In this document: in pieces, positions 1 to 8,824 of the stretch | Layout of the letters: every line of letters starts with the position of its first letter | Position numbering within the stretch: the stretch's first letter is position 1 | DNA from: an uncultured Bacilli bacterium | Lineage (GTDB): Bacteria > Bacillota_I > Bacilli_A > RF39 > UBA660 | Direction of reading: 5' to 3' | Assembly (NCBI GenBank): GCA_947629135.1 | Contig: CANRCN010000004.1 | Coordinates: 1-38,282, forward strand | DNA: 38,282 bases | Translations under genes and position numbers: made by a program | The notes under the pieces: generated by a model | Seen by the model: the letters and a program-made list of their open reading frames with translations, nothing else | What the model was told of the DNA's origin: nothing | Databases searched by the model: none

Positions 1-362
1 AGTGAAATAATACCAATAAATAATGTTTCAAAGAATAATATTAAAGATATTTTTCTTTTACTCATACCTAAAGTTAAGTAAATTCCAAATTCTTTATTCC
101 TTCTTTTCATTAAAAACCTTGAAGCATATATAATTAAAAATCCTAATATAAATGATACAAATACACTAACTCCAGATAACATTGTCATCATAAGATCAAT
201 TAATTCTTGAGTTGATGATGAAACATCCATCATAACAGTTTGGCTATCAAGAGCATTAAAAACATAGAATATAGAAATACCAAGAATAAGAGTAAAAAAG
301 TAGATGGCATAGTCCTTAATACTTTTCTTGATGTTTTTTAGAGATAACTTACAAAGCATCAT
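1..362 (-). CDS. BceB/FtsX-like ABC transporter permease, N-terminal part (truncated by window edge)
   Basis: Open minus-strand frame from ATG at 362 to the window edge: MMLCKLSLKNIKKSIKDYAIYFFTLILGISIFYVFNALDSQ...FLMKRRNKEFGIYLTLGMSKRKISLILFFETLFIGI, typical of BceB permeases. Overlaps the 3' end of the ATPase gene by 14 bp. Not in the ORF track. Confidence 0.85.
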   Translation of the reverse strand, partial: MMLCKLSLKNIKKSIKDYAIYFFTLILGISIFYVFNALDSQTVMMDVSSSTQELIDLMMTMLSGVSVFVSFILGFLIIYASRFLMKRRNKEFGIYLTLGMSKRKISLILFFETLFIGIIS

Positions 363-1113
363 TTAAATCTCCCCCAAGTAAAGTTACAACATCAATAATC
401 TTATCAAAAAATTCTTTACGAGAACATTCTCCCCTATATATCTCTTTAAAAATTTTACCATCTTTAATAAAAATTACTCTTCTTGCATAACTAGCTGTAA
501 AAGCATCATGAGTTACCATTAAAATAGTTGCCCCAAGTTCATCTAGATAATTAAATTTTTCTAATAACATTTTAGATGATTTAGAGTCTAATGCACCTGT
601 TGGCTCATCAGCTAAAATAAGTTTAGGATCTGTAATAATAGCTCTTGCACTTGCAACCCTTTGTTTCTCTCCTCCACTCATCTGATAGGGATACTTATTT
701 AAAACATCTTTTATATCTAATTCTTCAGCAACTTTCTTTATCTTTTGTTCTATTAAAGATGGACTAACACTCTGAATAGATAGAGCAAGTGCAATATTTT
801 CATAAGCTGTTAAAGTATCTAATAAATTAAAATCTTGAAAGATAAAACCTAACTCTTCTCTTCTAAATTTATTAAGTTCATTTCCCTTTAATTTCGTAAT
901 ATCAATACCTCCAACAAAGATATGTCCACTTGTTACTCTATCAATTGTTGATATACAATTTAAAAGAGTAGTTTTTTCAGAACCAGATGCCCCCATAATT
1001 GCAACAAATTCACCTTTTTCTACTTCAAAAGATAAATTATCAATCGCTTTCGTTAAAGATGAACGACTACCATAGTATTTTTCAATTTTGTTAACTTTTA
1101 AAATATTTTCCAT
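349..1113 (-). CDS. BceA-like ABC transporter ATP-binding protein (with altered Walker A)
   Basis: Signature MSGGEKQRVASARAI, Walker B LILADEPTGALDS, H-loop VTHD; Walker A reads GASGSEKTT instead of GxSGSGKTT. Adjacent to BceB-like permease, histidine kinase and response regulator. Confidence 0.93.
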   Translation of the reverse strand: MENILKVNKIEKYYGSRSSLTKAIDNLSFEVEKGEFVAIMGASGSEKTTLLNCISTIDRVTSGHIFVGGIDITKLKGNELNKFRREELGFIFQDFNLLDTLTAYENIALALSIQSVSPSLIEQKIKKVAEELDIKDVLNKYPYQMSGGEKQRVASARAIITDPKLILADEPTGALDSKSSKMLLEKFNYLDELGATILMVTHDAFTASYARRVIFIKDGKIFKEIYRGECSRKEFFDKIIDVVTLLGGDLNDAL

Positions 1114-1186
1114 AAAAATTTTTCTCCTTTCGTAACAATAATAATATAAAAAAACTATTTTGTCGCCTCTTTAATATTACAAAACA

Positions 1187-1200
1187 TTACAATTTTGTAA
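1187..1200. promoter_or_regulatory. Putative BceR-type operator upstream of the bceA-like gene
   Basis: TTACA-ATTT-TGTAA, an exact match to the TNACA-N4-TGTAA inverted repeat known for BceR-like regulators, between the kinase gene and the ATPase start; an extra TTACA half-site lies at 1177-1181. Confidence 0.65.
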
Positions 1201-1202
1201 CA

Positions 1203-2222
1203 TTATTTTAAAACATCATAATATTTGTTTTTAACAAATGTTATATAAACTTTTGTATATTCATTATAAATAGACTCAATATCTATTTTATGACCTAACT
1301 TTTCACACATACTTTTAGCAATAAATAATCCCATTCCAGTAGATTTATTAGTATTTCTTCCATTTTCTCCTGTAAATGATTTATCAAATACTTGTTTTAA
1401 ATCAGATTCTTTTATTCCTATACCATTATCCTCAATTACTAAAGTTGTTTTTTCTTGTGCCTCTTGAACAAATATTTTAATATAAGAAATATCAATATTT
1501 CTTTTATACTTAATACTATTATTAACTATTTGACCTAAAATAAATTCTAGCCATTTAGAATCCGTTAATATTTTATAATCAACATTTTCTACAATATAAT
1601 CTATTTTATTTTCTAATAAGTCATCCATATTTTTAAGACCAACATTTTTAATAACTTTTGATAAATCTACTTCTTTTATTAGGTAATCCTTTTCAGCATT
1701 TTCACTTCTAGCATAATAAAGAACTTGATCTACATAATCCTCTAATCTTTTTAATTGTAATTTTGTTTTTTTATCAAATTGTTCTTTATGATTATTACTT
1801 ATTAAAACTAAAGTAGAAAGTGGAATTTTAATTTCATGAATCCAACATTCTATATACTCTTTAAAGTCTTGCAAATGTTCTTCTATTAATCTTACATTCT
1901 CATTCATTGATTTATTAATCTCATATAATGCTTGATACAATAATTCACCCTCATAAAATTCTGGTTTATTCAATGTTTCTAATACTAAATAACTTTTATC
2001 AAGAGCCAAAATATTAGCAAGTAAATTATCATAAAACTTTTTCTTTCTAAAAAATGGTATTAATATAATAAGTAATAAACAAACAATATATAAAATTGAA
2101 GAAGAAATAATAACTGATTTTTCTACCTTAAATGCAAAGAAAATAAGTAAATTAATTATATAACAAACAATAAATATCAAAAACTTATATAAATTATCTT
2201 TAAAATATAAACCAAATTTCAT
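1203..2222 (-). CDS. BceS-like intramembrane-sensing histidine kinase
   Basis: Two N-terminal TM helices with very short extracytoplasmic loop, H-box ECWIHEIKIPLSTL, N-box LGQIVNNSIKYK, G boxes EDNGIGI and STGMGLFIAK. Confidence 0.92.
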   Translation of the reverse strand: MKFGLYFKDNLYKFLIFIVCYIINLLIFFAFKVEKSVIISSSILYIVCLLLIILIPFFRKKKFYDNLLANILALDKSYLVLETLNKPEFYEGELLYQALYEINKSMNENVRLIEEHLQDFKEYIECWIHEIKIPLSTLVLISNNHKEQFDKKTKLQLKRLEDYVDQVLYYARSENAEKDYLIKEVDLSKVIKNVGLKNMDDLLENKIDYIVENVDYKILTDSKWLEFILGQIVNNSIKYKRNIDISYIKIFVQEAQEKTTLVIEDNGIGIKESDLKQVFDKSFTGENGRNTNKSTGMGLFIAKSMCEKLGHKIDIESIYNEYTKVYITFVKNKYYDVLK

Positions 2223-2893
2223 GATAATATATACCCTAATCCTTTTCTTGTATCTATAATATTTACATATCCAATTTCTTTTAATTTATTTCGTAATCTA
2301 CTAATATTAACAGTTAAAGCATTTTCATTTACATATTCTGAATTATCCCATAAAGTAGTCATAAGTTCTTCACGAGTTACAATTTTATTTTGATGAGTTA
2401 ATAAATAAGAAAAAATAATCATTTCATTTTTAGTTAATTCTATTTCAATATCATCTTTCTTAATAATTCCTTTTAATGAATCAAATTTTAATTCTCTATA
2501 AGTGATTAGATTTCCATTTATATTATAATTTGTATTTGTTCTTTTTAAAACAGCTCCAATTCTTAAAAGCAAAATATTAGGATTATATGGTTTAGTAATA
2601 TAATCATCGGCTCCATAAGAAATAGATAAAGCTTCATCTGTTTCTGAATTAATACTTGTAACAATAATAACAGGAATATTAGATTTCTTCCTTAAATTTT
2701 GAAGTATAACTTCTCCATTTATAAAAGGTATATTTATATCAAGTAAAATTAAATCAGGTTTATAATTTAAAATTTCTTCTAAAGTATTCTTAAATTCTTT
2801 AACTGCCTCTACTTCATAACCATTTAAAGTTAATAATTCTTTTAATTCTATACTTAATAATTTATCATCTTCAATTATCATTATTTTAGACAT
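2219..2893 (-). CDS. BceR-like OmpR-family response regulator
   Basis: Receiver domain (IIEDD, LLDINIP, TKPY) plus winged-helix output domain; ORF track starts at 2905 but GGAGGAG precedes ATG at 2893; 4-bp overlap with kinase. Confidence 0.93.
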   Translation of the reverse strand: MSKIMIIEDDKLLSIELKELLTLNGYEVEAVKEFKNTLEEILNYKPDLILLDINIPFINGEVILQNLRKKSNIPVIIVTSINSETDEALSISYGADDYITKPYNPNILLLRIGAVLKRTNTNYNINGNLITYRELKFDSLKGIIKKDDIEIELTKNEMIIFSYLLTHQNKIVTREELMTTLWDNSEYVNENALTVNISRLRNKLKEIGYVNIIDTRKGLGYILS

Positions 2894-2941
2894 AAACTCC
2901 TCCAATAAATATATTATATCAAAAAAATTATAATTCTAATC

Positions 2942-2955
2942 TTACGTTTTTGTAA
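2942..2955. promoter_or_regulatory. Putative second BceR-type operator upstream of the regulator gene
   Basis: TTACG-TTTT-TGTAA (one mismatch to TNACA-N4-TGTAA), just upstream of a minus-strand TATAAT (2913-2918) with a poor -35. Confidence 0.5.
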
Positions 2956-3012
2956 TACATAAAAAAGTATGTTAAATTATATAACATACCATAATAAAAC
3001 TTTTTAATTATA

Positions 3013-4983
3013 TTATTTATTAAGTTTATCAATATAATCAATTATCACTTCAGCTGTTTTTTCTTTACCAATGCTTGAATCAATACAAAGATCATAATTT
3101 AAAGGATTACCAAATGTTTGATTTGATATTAATTCATAATAACTAGCTCTATTTTTATCTGATTTTAATATATTCTTTTTAGCATTTGCTTTAGTATCTT
3201 TATACATTTCCATAACTTTTTTAATTCGATATTCAATAGGAGCATAGATAAATATTCTAATTAAATTTTTATTATCTCTTAAAACATAATCAGCTGCTCT
3301 TCCTACTAAAACACAAGAACCTTTAGAGGCAATCATTTTAATTACTTTTTCTTGGGCTGTAATTGCATATTTTACAGGAGTAGTTGTTAGATATAAGTCA
3401 TGAAGAGCATCTCTTTCATTAATGTTTGAGACAAATTCTTTATCTAGTCCACTTTCTCTAGCTGCAAGGGCTTCAATTTCTTTATAATAATAAGGAATTC
3501 CTAATTTTTTAGCAACTATTTCACCAATTGCTTTTCCTTGACTTCCATGAGTTCTTGAAATAGTTATAATAACTCCTTCATGAGAAGATTTATAATTAAC
3601 ATTTTCTTGTTTTGCTACTTTAACATCAAGTCCTTTAAAGAATTTAGTTATTAAAATAACTGTAACTAGTATTCCTAGGATATCCGCAATAGGAGAAGCA
3701 ATCAAGCAACCTTTAATTCCAAAGTACTTAGGTAAAATTATAACTAAAGGAACAAAAAAGATAATATCTCTTGTAAGAGAAACAATAGCTGCTTTTAAAG
3801 GCTCTCCAACTGCTTGAAAGAAAATTGAAGTCATTTTTATTAAACAAGTTAGGGTAACTAGCATTAAAAATAATCTAAATGTTAAAGTTGCAAATTCCAT
3901 ATAAAGACTAGAGTTAGAACCAAATATTTTAATTATCATACTTGGACATATCTCAAATAAAATCGTTGAAATAACTCCAACTAAGCTTGAAATAATTACA
4001 ACTTTTTTAAATGTTTCTTTAACCCTATCAAAATTCTTAGCTCCAAAGTTATAACCTAAAATTGGTTGAGCTCCTAAAATAATTCCAACAATTATATTAA
4101 TAACAATTGAGAATACTTTCATGGTAATTCCAATTACAGCAATCGGAATATCAGCACCATACTTACTAAGGGATCCATATTTAGCTAACATGATATTACA
4201 TACTAGAGATATTACAACTATACTCATTTGAGTAATAAAAGTTGATACTCCAAGAATAATAATATTTTTAAATACATTAAAATTCATTTTAAAACTTTCA
4301 AATGTTAATTTAAAAGTTTTTGTTTTTGTATAATAAATAATTGAAACAATTAAAGAAGCAATTTGGCCAATAATAGTTGCAATAGCAGCTCCTTTAATTC
4401 CCATATGAAGTGGAAAAATAAAGATTGGGTCTAAAATAATATTAATAATTGCTCCAACTGCAGTTGCTGCCATTGAAAATCCTGGAGCTCCATCAGCTCT
4501 AATAACAGCATTCATACTATTTGCAAGCATATAAACAGGAATTGCTGCTAAGATTATTTCAAAATAATCTCTTGCAAGATTAATACTTTTTGAACTTGCT
4601 CCAAATAAATATAATAAATTATCTTTAAAGATAAATCCTAATATTAAAAAGATTATACTAATAATAAAAGTTACTAAAATACTATTTCCTATTCCTTGAT
4701 GAGCATTTTTAGTATCCCCTCTTCCTTGACAAAGTGATAAATAAGCAGCTGCTCCATCTCCAAAACACCAAGCAAAAGCAACTGCAATTATGGTAATTGG
4801 ATAAACAACACCTGTTGCAGCATTTCCTAAATAACCTAGTTCACTATTACCAATAAAAATTTGATCAACTATATTATATAAAGAACTAATAAGTAATGAT
4901 AAAATACATGGTATTGAAAACTTAAAAAGTAATTTAGATATCTTTTCACTTCCTAAAAACTTATTATTTTCTTGATTTTCCAT
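3013..4983 (-). CDS. MATE-family efflux transporter fused to C-terminal cytidylate-kinase-like domain
   Basis: Residues 1 to ~450 are polytopic MATE-like (KISKLLFKFSIPCILSLLISSLYNIVDQIFIG); the C-terminal ~200 aa begin GVIITISRTHGSQGKAIGEIVAKKLGIPYYYKEIEALAARESGL, resembling the Cytidylate_kin2 family. Confidence 0.9.
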   Translation of the reverse strand: MENQENNKFLGSEKISKLLFKFSIPCILSLLISSLYNIVDQIFIGNSELGYLGNAATGVVYPITIIAVAFAWCFGDGAAAYLSLCQGRGDTKNAHQGIGNSILVTFIISIIFLILGFIFKDNLLYLFGASSKSINLARDYFEIILAAIPVYMLANSMNAVIRADGAPGFSMAATAVGAIINIILDPIFIFPLHMGIKGAAIATIIGQIASLIVSIIYYTKTKTFKLTFESFKMNFNVFKNIIILGVSTFITQMSIVVISLVCNIMLAKYGSLSKYGADIPIAVIGITMKVFSIVINIIVGIILGAQPILGYNFGAKNFDRVKETFKKVVIISSLVGVISTILFEICPSMIIKIFGSNSSLYMEFATLTFRLFLMLVTLTCLIKMTSIFFQAVGEPLKAAIVSLTRDIIFFVPLVIILPKYFGIKGCLIASPIADILGILVTVILITKFFKGLDVKVAKQENVNYKSSHEGVIITISRTHGSQGKAIGEIVAKKLGIPYYYKEIEALAARESGLDKEFVSNINERDALHDLYLTTTPVKYAITAQEKVIKMIASKGSCVLVGRAADYVLRDNKNLIRIFIYAPIEYRIKKVMEMYKDTKANAKKNILKSDKNRASYYELISNQTFGNPLNYDLCIDSSIGKEKTAEVIIDYIDKLNK

Positions 4984-5034
4984 TTTTATTCCTCCTTTAA
5001 AAAAATCATTTCTAATCCAAATTTAGACAAAAAA

Positions 5035-5070
5035 ATAATGCATAAAAACTGTCTTGTTTTTACGCATTAT
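5035..5070 (-). terminator. Rho-independent terminator-like hairpin between flavodoxin and MATE genes
   Basis: 15-bp arms ATAATGCATAAAAAC / GTTTTTACGCATTAT with one mismatch/wobble, 6-nt loop, T-run on the minus strand. Confidence 0.75.
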
Positions 5071-5137
5071 CTGCTGGATCAGACTTGTTAATTATATAAC
5101 TTTTTGAAAACTTTTTCAAGAATATTTTTTGAAATTT

Positions 5138-5635
5138 TTAAATTTTTTTGGCCCATTCCCAAACTTTTTCTTTTGAATTTTTTACTAAAGTTCCTTGAAC
5201 AGCAAGACCTTCTAAAACTTTTGCTCCCGTACAATTTTTTTGAATTTGATCAACAACTCTCCCTAACCCTGAACCTTCATGGGTTGTAAATGGTTTAATT
5301 ATTTTACCAGTAAAATCAATATCTTTTAAAGCTTCTACTAATTCTTCAGGCATAAAGTCCCAATAAACTGGAGATCCAAGATAAATTAAATCATAATCTT
5401 TTAAATCAGGTACTTTTTCTTTAATAGGAGCCACATGGCTTTCTTGTCTTTCTTTAGCCTCTACTGTACAAGTTTTATAATCTTTGCTATAAGGAATAAG
5501 GGGCTCTACTTTAAACATAAAAGCATTTGTTGCTTCCTTAATATATTCGGCTACTACTTCAGTATTTCCTTTTTCAATAAAACCTACTCCATAATTTTCA
5601 TCTGCTCTACTAAAATAAATAATTATACTTTTCAT
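5138..5635 (-). CDS. Flavodoxin family protein
   Basis: MKSIIIYFSRADENYGVGFIEKGNTEVVAEYI...DYDLIYLGSPVYWDFMPEELVEAL..FTGKIIKPFTTHEGSGLG, a flavodoxin_4-like pattern. Confidence 0.88.
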   Translation of the reverse strand: MKSIIIYFSRADENYGVGFIEKGNTEVVAEYIKEATNAFMFKVEPLIPYSKDYKTCTVEAKERQESHVAPIKEKVPDLKDYDLIYLGSPVYWDFMPEELVEALKDIDFTGKIIKPFTTHEGSGLGRVVDQIQKNCTGAKVLEGLAVQGTLVKNSKEKVWEWAKKI

Positions 5636-6204
5636 TTCTTATCCTTAATAGTAAGACCATCATGAAAAGCCTCACCAACTCTTTCGCCTATTTTATAATA
5701 ACCATGAGTATAAGGATCAAATGTAATTGCATTTAATTTAGATATATCAATATTATCATTTAACATAACTTCTTCATTTGCTAATACATTAACTACCTTA
5801 CCAACTACTCCTATTCCATAAGAATTATCTTGATATTCAATAAATTCACATTCCATACAAACTGGAAATTCATTTATAATTGGAGCATCAACTAAATTAG
5901 ATTTAGTAGCAGTTAATCCACTATTTTGAAATTTATTAGGTGTATTATTACCTGATACTATTCCAAAATAATCTGCTTCTTTAACATGATTACTATCTGC
6001 AATACTTACAGTAAATGCTCCTCTTTCTTTAATATTTTTAACCGTTCTATGATTACTACTTAAATTAAGTCCTACAATATCTCTTTCAATCATGGTTCCC
6101 CAAGCTGCATTCATAACATTTACACTATTATCAGAGTTATAAGTTGCAATCATTAAAACAGGCATTGGAAAAATTGCTTCCGTTACTTTAATATTCTTTT
6201 TCAT
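5632..6204 (-). CDS. Flavin reductase family protein (FMN-binding)
   Basis: PMPVLMIATYNSDNSVNVMNAAWGTMIERDIVGLNLSSNHRTVKNIKERGAFTVSIAD is typical of the flavin reductase-like domain; 4-bp overlap with flavodoxin. Confidence 0.88.
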   Translation of the reverse strand: MKKNIKVTEAIFPMPVLMIATYNSDNSVNVMNAAWGTMIERDIVGLNLSSNHRTVKNIKERGAFTVSIADSNHVKEADYFGIVSGNNTPNKFQNSGLTATKSNLVDAPIINEFPVCMECEFIEYQDNSYGIGVVGKVVNVLANEEVMLNDNIDISKLNAITFDPYTHGYYKIGERVGEAFHDGLTIKDKK

Positions 6205-6244
6205 CTTATCACCTCATAATAAGTATAACATGAAATTTTTAAAA

Positions 6245-7198
6245 CTAAAATATTTTTTTATCTTTAAATATATTTTCTCGATGATACTTTAAATAAGGTA
6301 TATTATAAATATTAACCTCTATTTTTCTATTTAAATCAATATTTGAATATACTCTATTTATTTTATTTAATTCATCTGATATTAAAATAGAACCATCAGA
6401 TTCAAAAGAAATTAATCCTAAGTCAAACAACTTATCATGCATAGCACATAACAATAAACCATTATATTCATCTAATTTTTCATTTTCATTACTTACACTC
6501 CAGGGTTTTATATGACTTGCAATTAATAATTCTTCTTTATCTATTCCACATAGAAGACAATGTTTATATTTTTGCAATAATTTATTTCTAAAAATACTTT
6601 GATTAATTCGAGCTTTAGTAATTATTTCTTTTTCATATCCTTTTAAACTATTTAGATTATCAATACTTTCTATTTCTCTATTTCTTTTAGTTTCATAATC
6701 ATTTATATATTCAAGAACTTTACTATTCATCTCATCATTTCCATACCAAACATTAGAACGTCCAAACCCTTTTATTTTCATAGTTCTTTCTAAAAGAGTT
6801 AAAATAGTTGCTTTTTTACTTTTAATACTATATTCTGAAAATTTATTATCTCTTTCTTTAAGAACATCATCATCTAACATTTGATACTTTCTATAAACTC
6901 TAGCATTTTTATACCATCCAACTATAACTTGGCCATATTTATCACGTGTTGCAACAAAGATAACTAAAACTCCATCAAGGAAATCTCCTTCTTTTTGATT
7001 AGTAATTCGATCCAAATTAATTGTTCCTCCTTTTACAGGTTGAACATAACCATAATAAGTATCATCATATAAAGTAAAATTATAAATTTCATGACCAATA
7101 TTATCTTTATTATAAGAACCACCATTTTTAATAGAATCATTAACTAATCCATTATAACTATTCATATAACCTATTCGACAATATAATATTTTCATCAA
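6245..7198 (-). CDS. HNH endonuclease domain protein with uncharacterised N-terminal domain
   Basis: C-terminal HNH core: CLLCGIDKEELLIASHIKPWSVSNENEKLDEYNGLLLCAMHDKLFDLGLISF; N-terminal ~110 aa include GVLVIFVATRDKYGQVIVGWYKNARVYR. Confidence 0.8.
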   Translation of the reverse strand: MMKILYCRIGYMNSYNGLVNDSIKNGGSYNKDNIGHEIYNFTLYDDTYYGYVQPVKGGTINLDRITNQKEGDFLDGVLVIFVATRDKYGQVIVGWYKNARVYRKYQMLDDDVLKERDNKFSEYSIKSKKATILTLLERTMKIKGFGRSNVWYGNDEMNSKVLEYINDYETKRNREIESIDNLNSLKGYEKEIITKARINQSIFRNKLLQKYKHCLLCGIDKEELLIASHIKPWSVSNENEKLDEYNGLLLCAMHDKLFDLGLISFESDGSILISDELNKINRVYSNIDLNRKIEVNIYNIPYLKYHRENIFKDKKIF

Positions 7199-7271
7199 AA
7201 CACCTCAGAGATAGTATACAATAAATAATTTCTTTTTGGAATTAATTTTTATTTTTTTAATAAATAATAAT

Positions 7272-8222
7272 ATGACTATATTATTTAATTTTTTAATAAG
7301 TATCTTACTATTTATCTATGGTATTAATTTATTTTCATCATCTCTTGAAAATATTTATCAAGATAAAATTAAAATTATTTTAAAAAAATATACTAAAACC
7401 CCTTTAAAAGGTATTATCTTTGGTACTATTATTACTTCTTTTATTGGAAGTTCAACAATTGTTACAATTGGAACTGTTAGTTTAGTTAATTCTAATTTAA
7501 TTAGTTTCCATAATTCACTTGGAGTTATGATGGGAGCTAATCTTGGTACTTGTATTACATCTTGGCTTGTTAGTTTCCTTAATATTAGTAATTCCAATCA
7601 TATTTTAAAGTTATTTAATTTTAATAATTATATACCTATTCTTTTATTAATAGGCTTAATTTATTCTTTTAAGAAAAAAACAACAAGAAGTAATATATTA
7701 ATAGGATTTGCTATTTTCATGTTAGGACTTATGATGTTATCTAAAAGTCTATTACCAATAAGTAAGTATGCTTGGTTTAAGAATATGCTAATTTTATTTG
7801 ATAATCCTATTCTAGGAGTTTTAGTTGGAATTATTACTACCTCTATCTTACAATCATCATCTGCAACAATTGCTATCTTACAAACAATTTCTGAATCTAA
7901 CTATTTAACATATCAAAATGCTATTCCAATTATTATGGGTGAAAATATTGGTACTTGCCTAACTACCTTAGTTGCTAGTATTAATACCTCTAAAAATGCA
8001 AAAAAAGTTGCTATTAGTCATCTTTTATATAATATAATTGGAACAATTATTTTTATGATTATCTTTTATATTTTAAAATTCTTTTCGATAAAACTTTTAA
8101 CCATTAAAGTTAATTCTTTTCATATTGCCTTAATTCATACAATGTTTAATTTTCTATCTATTATAATCTTTTATCCATTTTTAAAAAAATTAGAAAATTT
8201 AATTAATCATCTTGTTAAATAA
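7272..8222 (+). CDS. Na/Pi cotransporter family protein (no PhoU domain)
   Basis: Two inverted-repeat signatures: GSSTIVTIGTVSLVNSNLISFHNSLGVMMGANLGTCITSW and QSSSATIAILQTISESNYLTYQNAIPIIMGENIGTCLTTL. ORF track begins at a TTG (7236); ATG at 7272 looks likelier. Confidence 0.87.
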   Translation: MTILFNFLISILLFIYGINLFSSSLENIYQDKIKIILKKYTKTPLKGIIFGTIITSFIGSSTIVTIGTVSLVNSNLISFHNSLGVMMGANLGTCITSWLVSFLNISNSNHILKLFNFNNYIPILLLIGLIYSFKKKTTRSNILIGFAIFMLGLMMLSKSLLPISKYAWFKNMLILFDNPILGVLVGIITTSILQSSSATIAILQTISESNYLTYQNAIPIIMGENIGTCLTTLVASINTSKNAKKVAISHLLYNIIGTIIFMIIFYILKFFSIKLLTIKVNSFHIALIHTMFNFLSIIIFYPFLKKLENLINHLVK

Positions 8223-8257
8223 GTTATTATATTTTATAATTATCTAGGTGATATATT

Positions 8258-8824
8258 ATGTTAAAAGAATTAATTGAAAATTATAAACCATATAATATGC
8301 AAGAAGAACAAGATAAAAAAGTTATGTTAAAATATCTTAATACTTTTAATGATTGCCTAACAAGAGAAAACGAGTTTGGTCATTTTACTAGTAGTAGTTT
8401 TGTTGTTAATCAAGATTATACCAAAGTTTTAATGGCTTATCATAATATTTATAAATCTTATTGTTGGTTAGGTGGTCATGCTGATGGAGATGAAAATTTA
8501 CTTAATGTTGCTAAAAGAGAAACAGCTGAAGAAAGCAGTCTTAAAAATTTTCAATTAGTAACACCTGAAATTATTAGTTTAGATGTAATTGAAGTTGCTG
8601 GACATATAAAAAAAGGTAAATGGATTACCCCTCATGTTCATTTAAATATTACCTATTTATTTAAGGCTAATGATGAAGATTTTATTCATAATAAAGAAGA
8701 TGAAAATTCAAGTGTTAAATGGATAGATATTAAACACCTTGATGACTTTGTATCAGAAGAAGGAATGAAACCAATTTATCATAAAATAATTGAAAGAATG
8801 GAAAAAATAATTCAAGATAACTGA
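8258..8824 (+). CDS. NUDIX hydrolase
   Basis: Nudix box-like GDENLLNVAKRETAEESSL in a NUDIX-sized protein; RBS TAGGTGATATATT before ATG. Confidence 0.82.
   Translation: MLKELIENYKPYNMQEEQDKKVMLKYLNTFNDCLTRENEFGHFTSSSFVVNQDYTKVLMAYHNIYKSYCWLGGHADGDENLLNVAKRETAEESSLKNFQLVTPEIISLDVIEVAGHIKKGKWITPHVHLNITYLFKANDEDFIHNKEDENSSVKWIDIKHLDDFVSEEGMKPIYHKIIERMEKIIQDN

Noticed and set aside
5104-5665. Plus-strand ORFs 5104-5289 and 5435-5665
   Set aside because: Antisense to the flavodoxin gene, no RBS, low-complexity translations.
7358-7597. Minus-strand 79-aa ORF
   Set aside because: Antisense inside the Na/Pi cotransporter gene, no supporting signals.
8812-8824. 13-bp overlap of convergent NUDIX and PBP genes as an anomaly
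   Set aside because: Short 3' overlaps between convergent genes are common in compact genomes.
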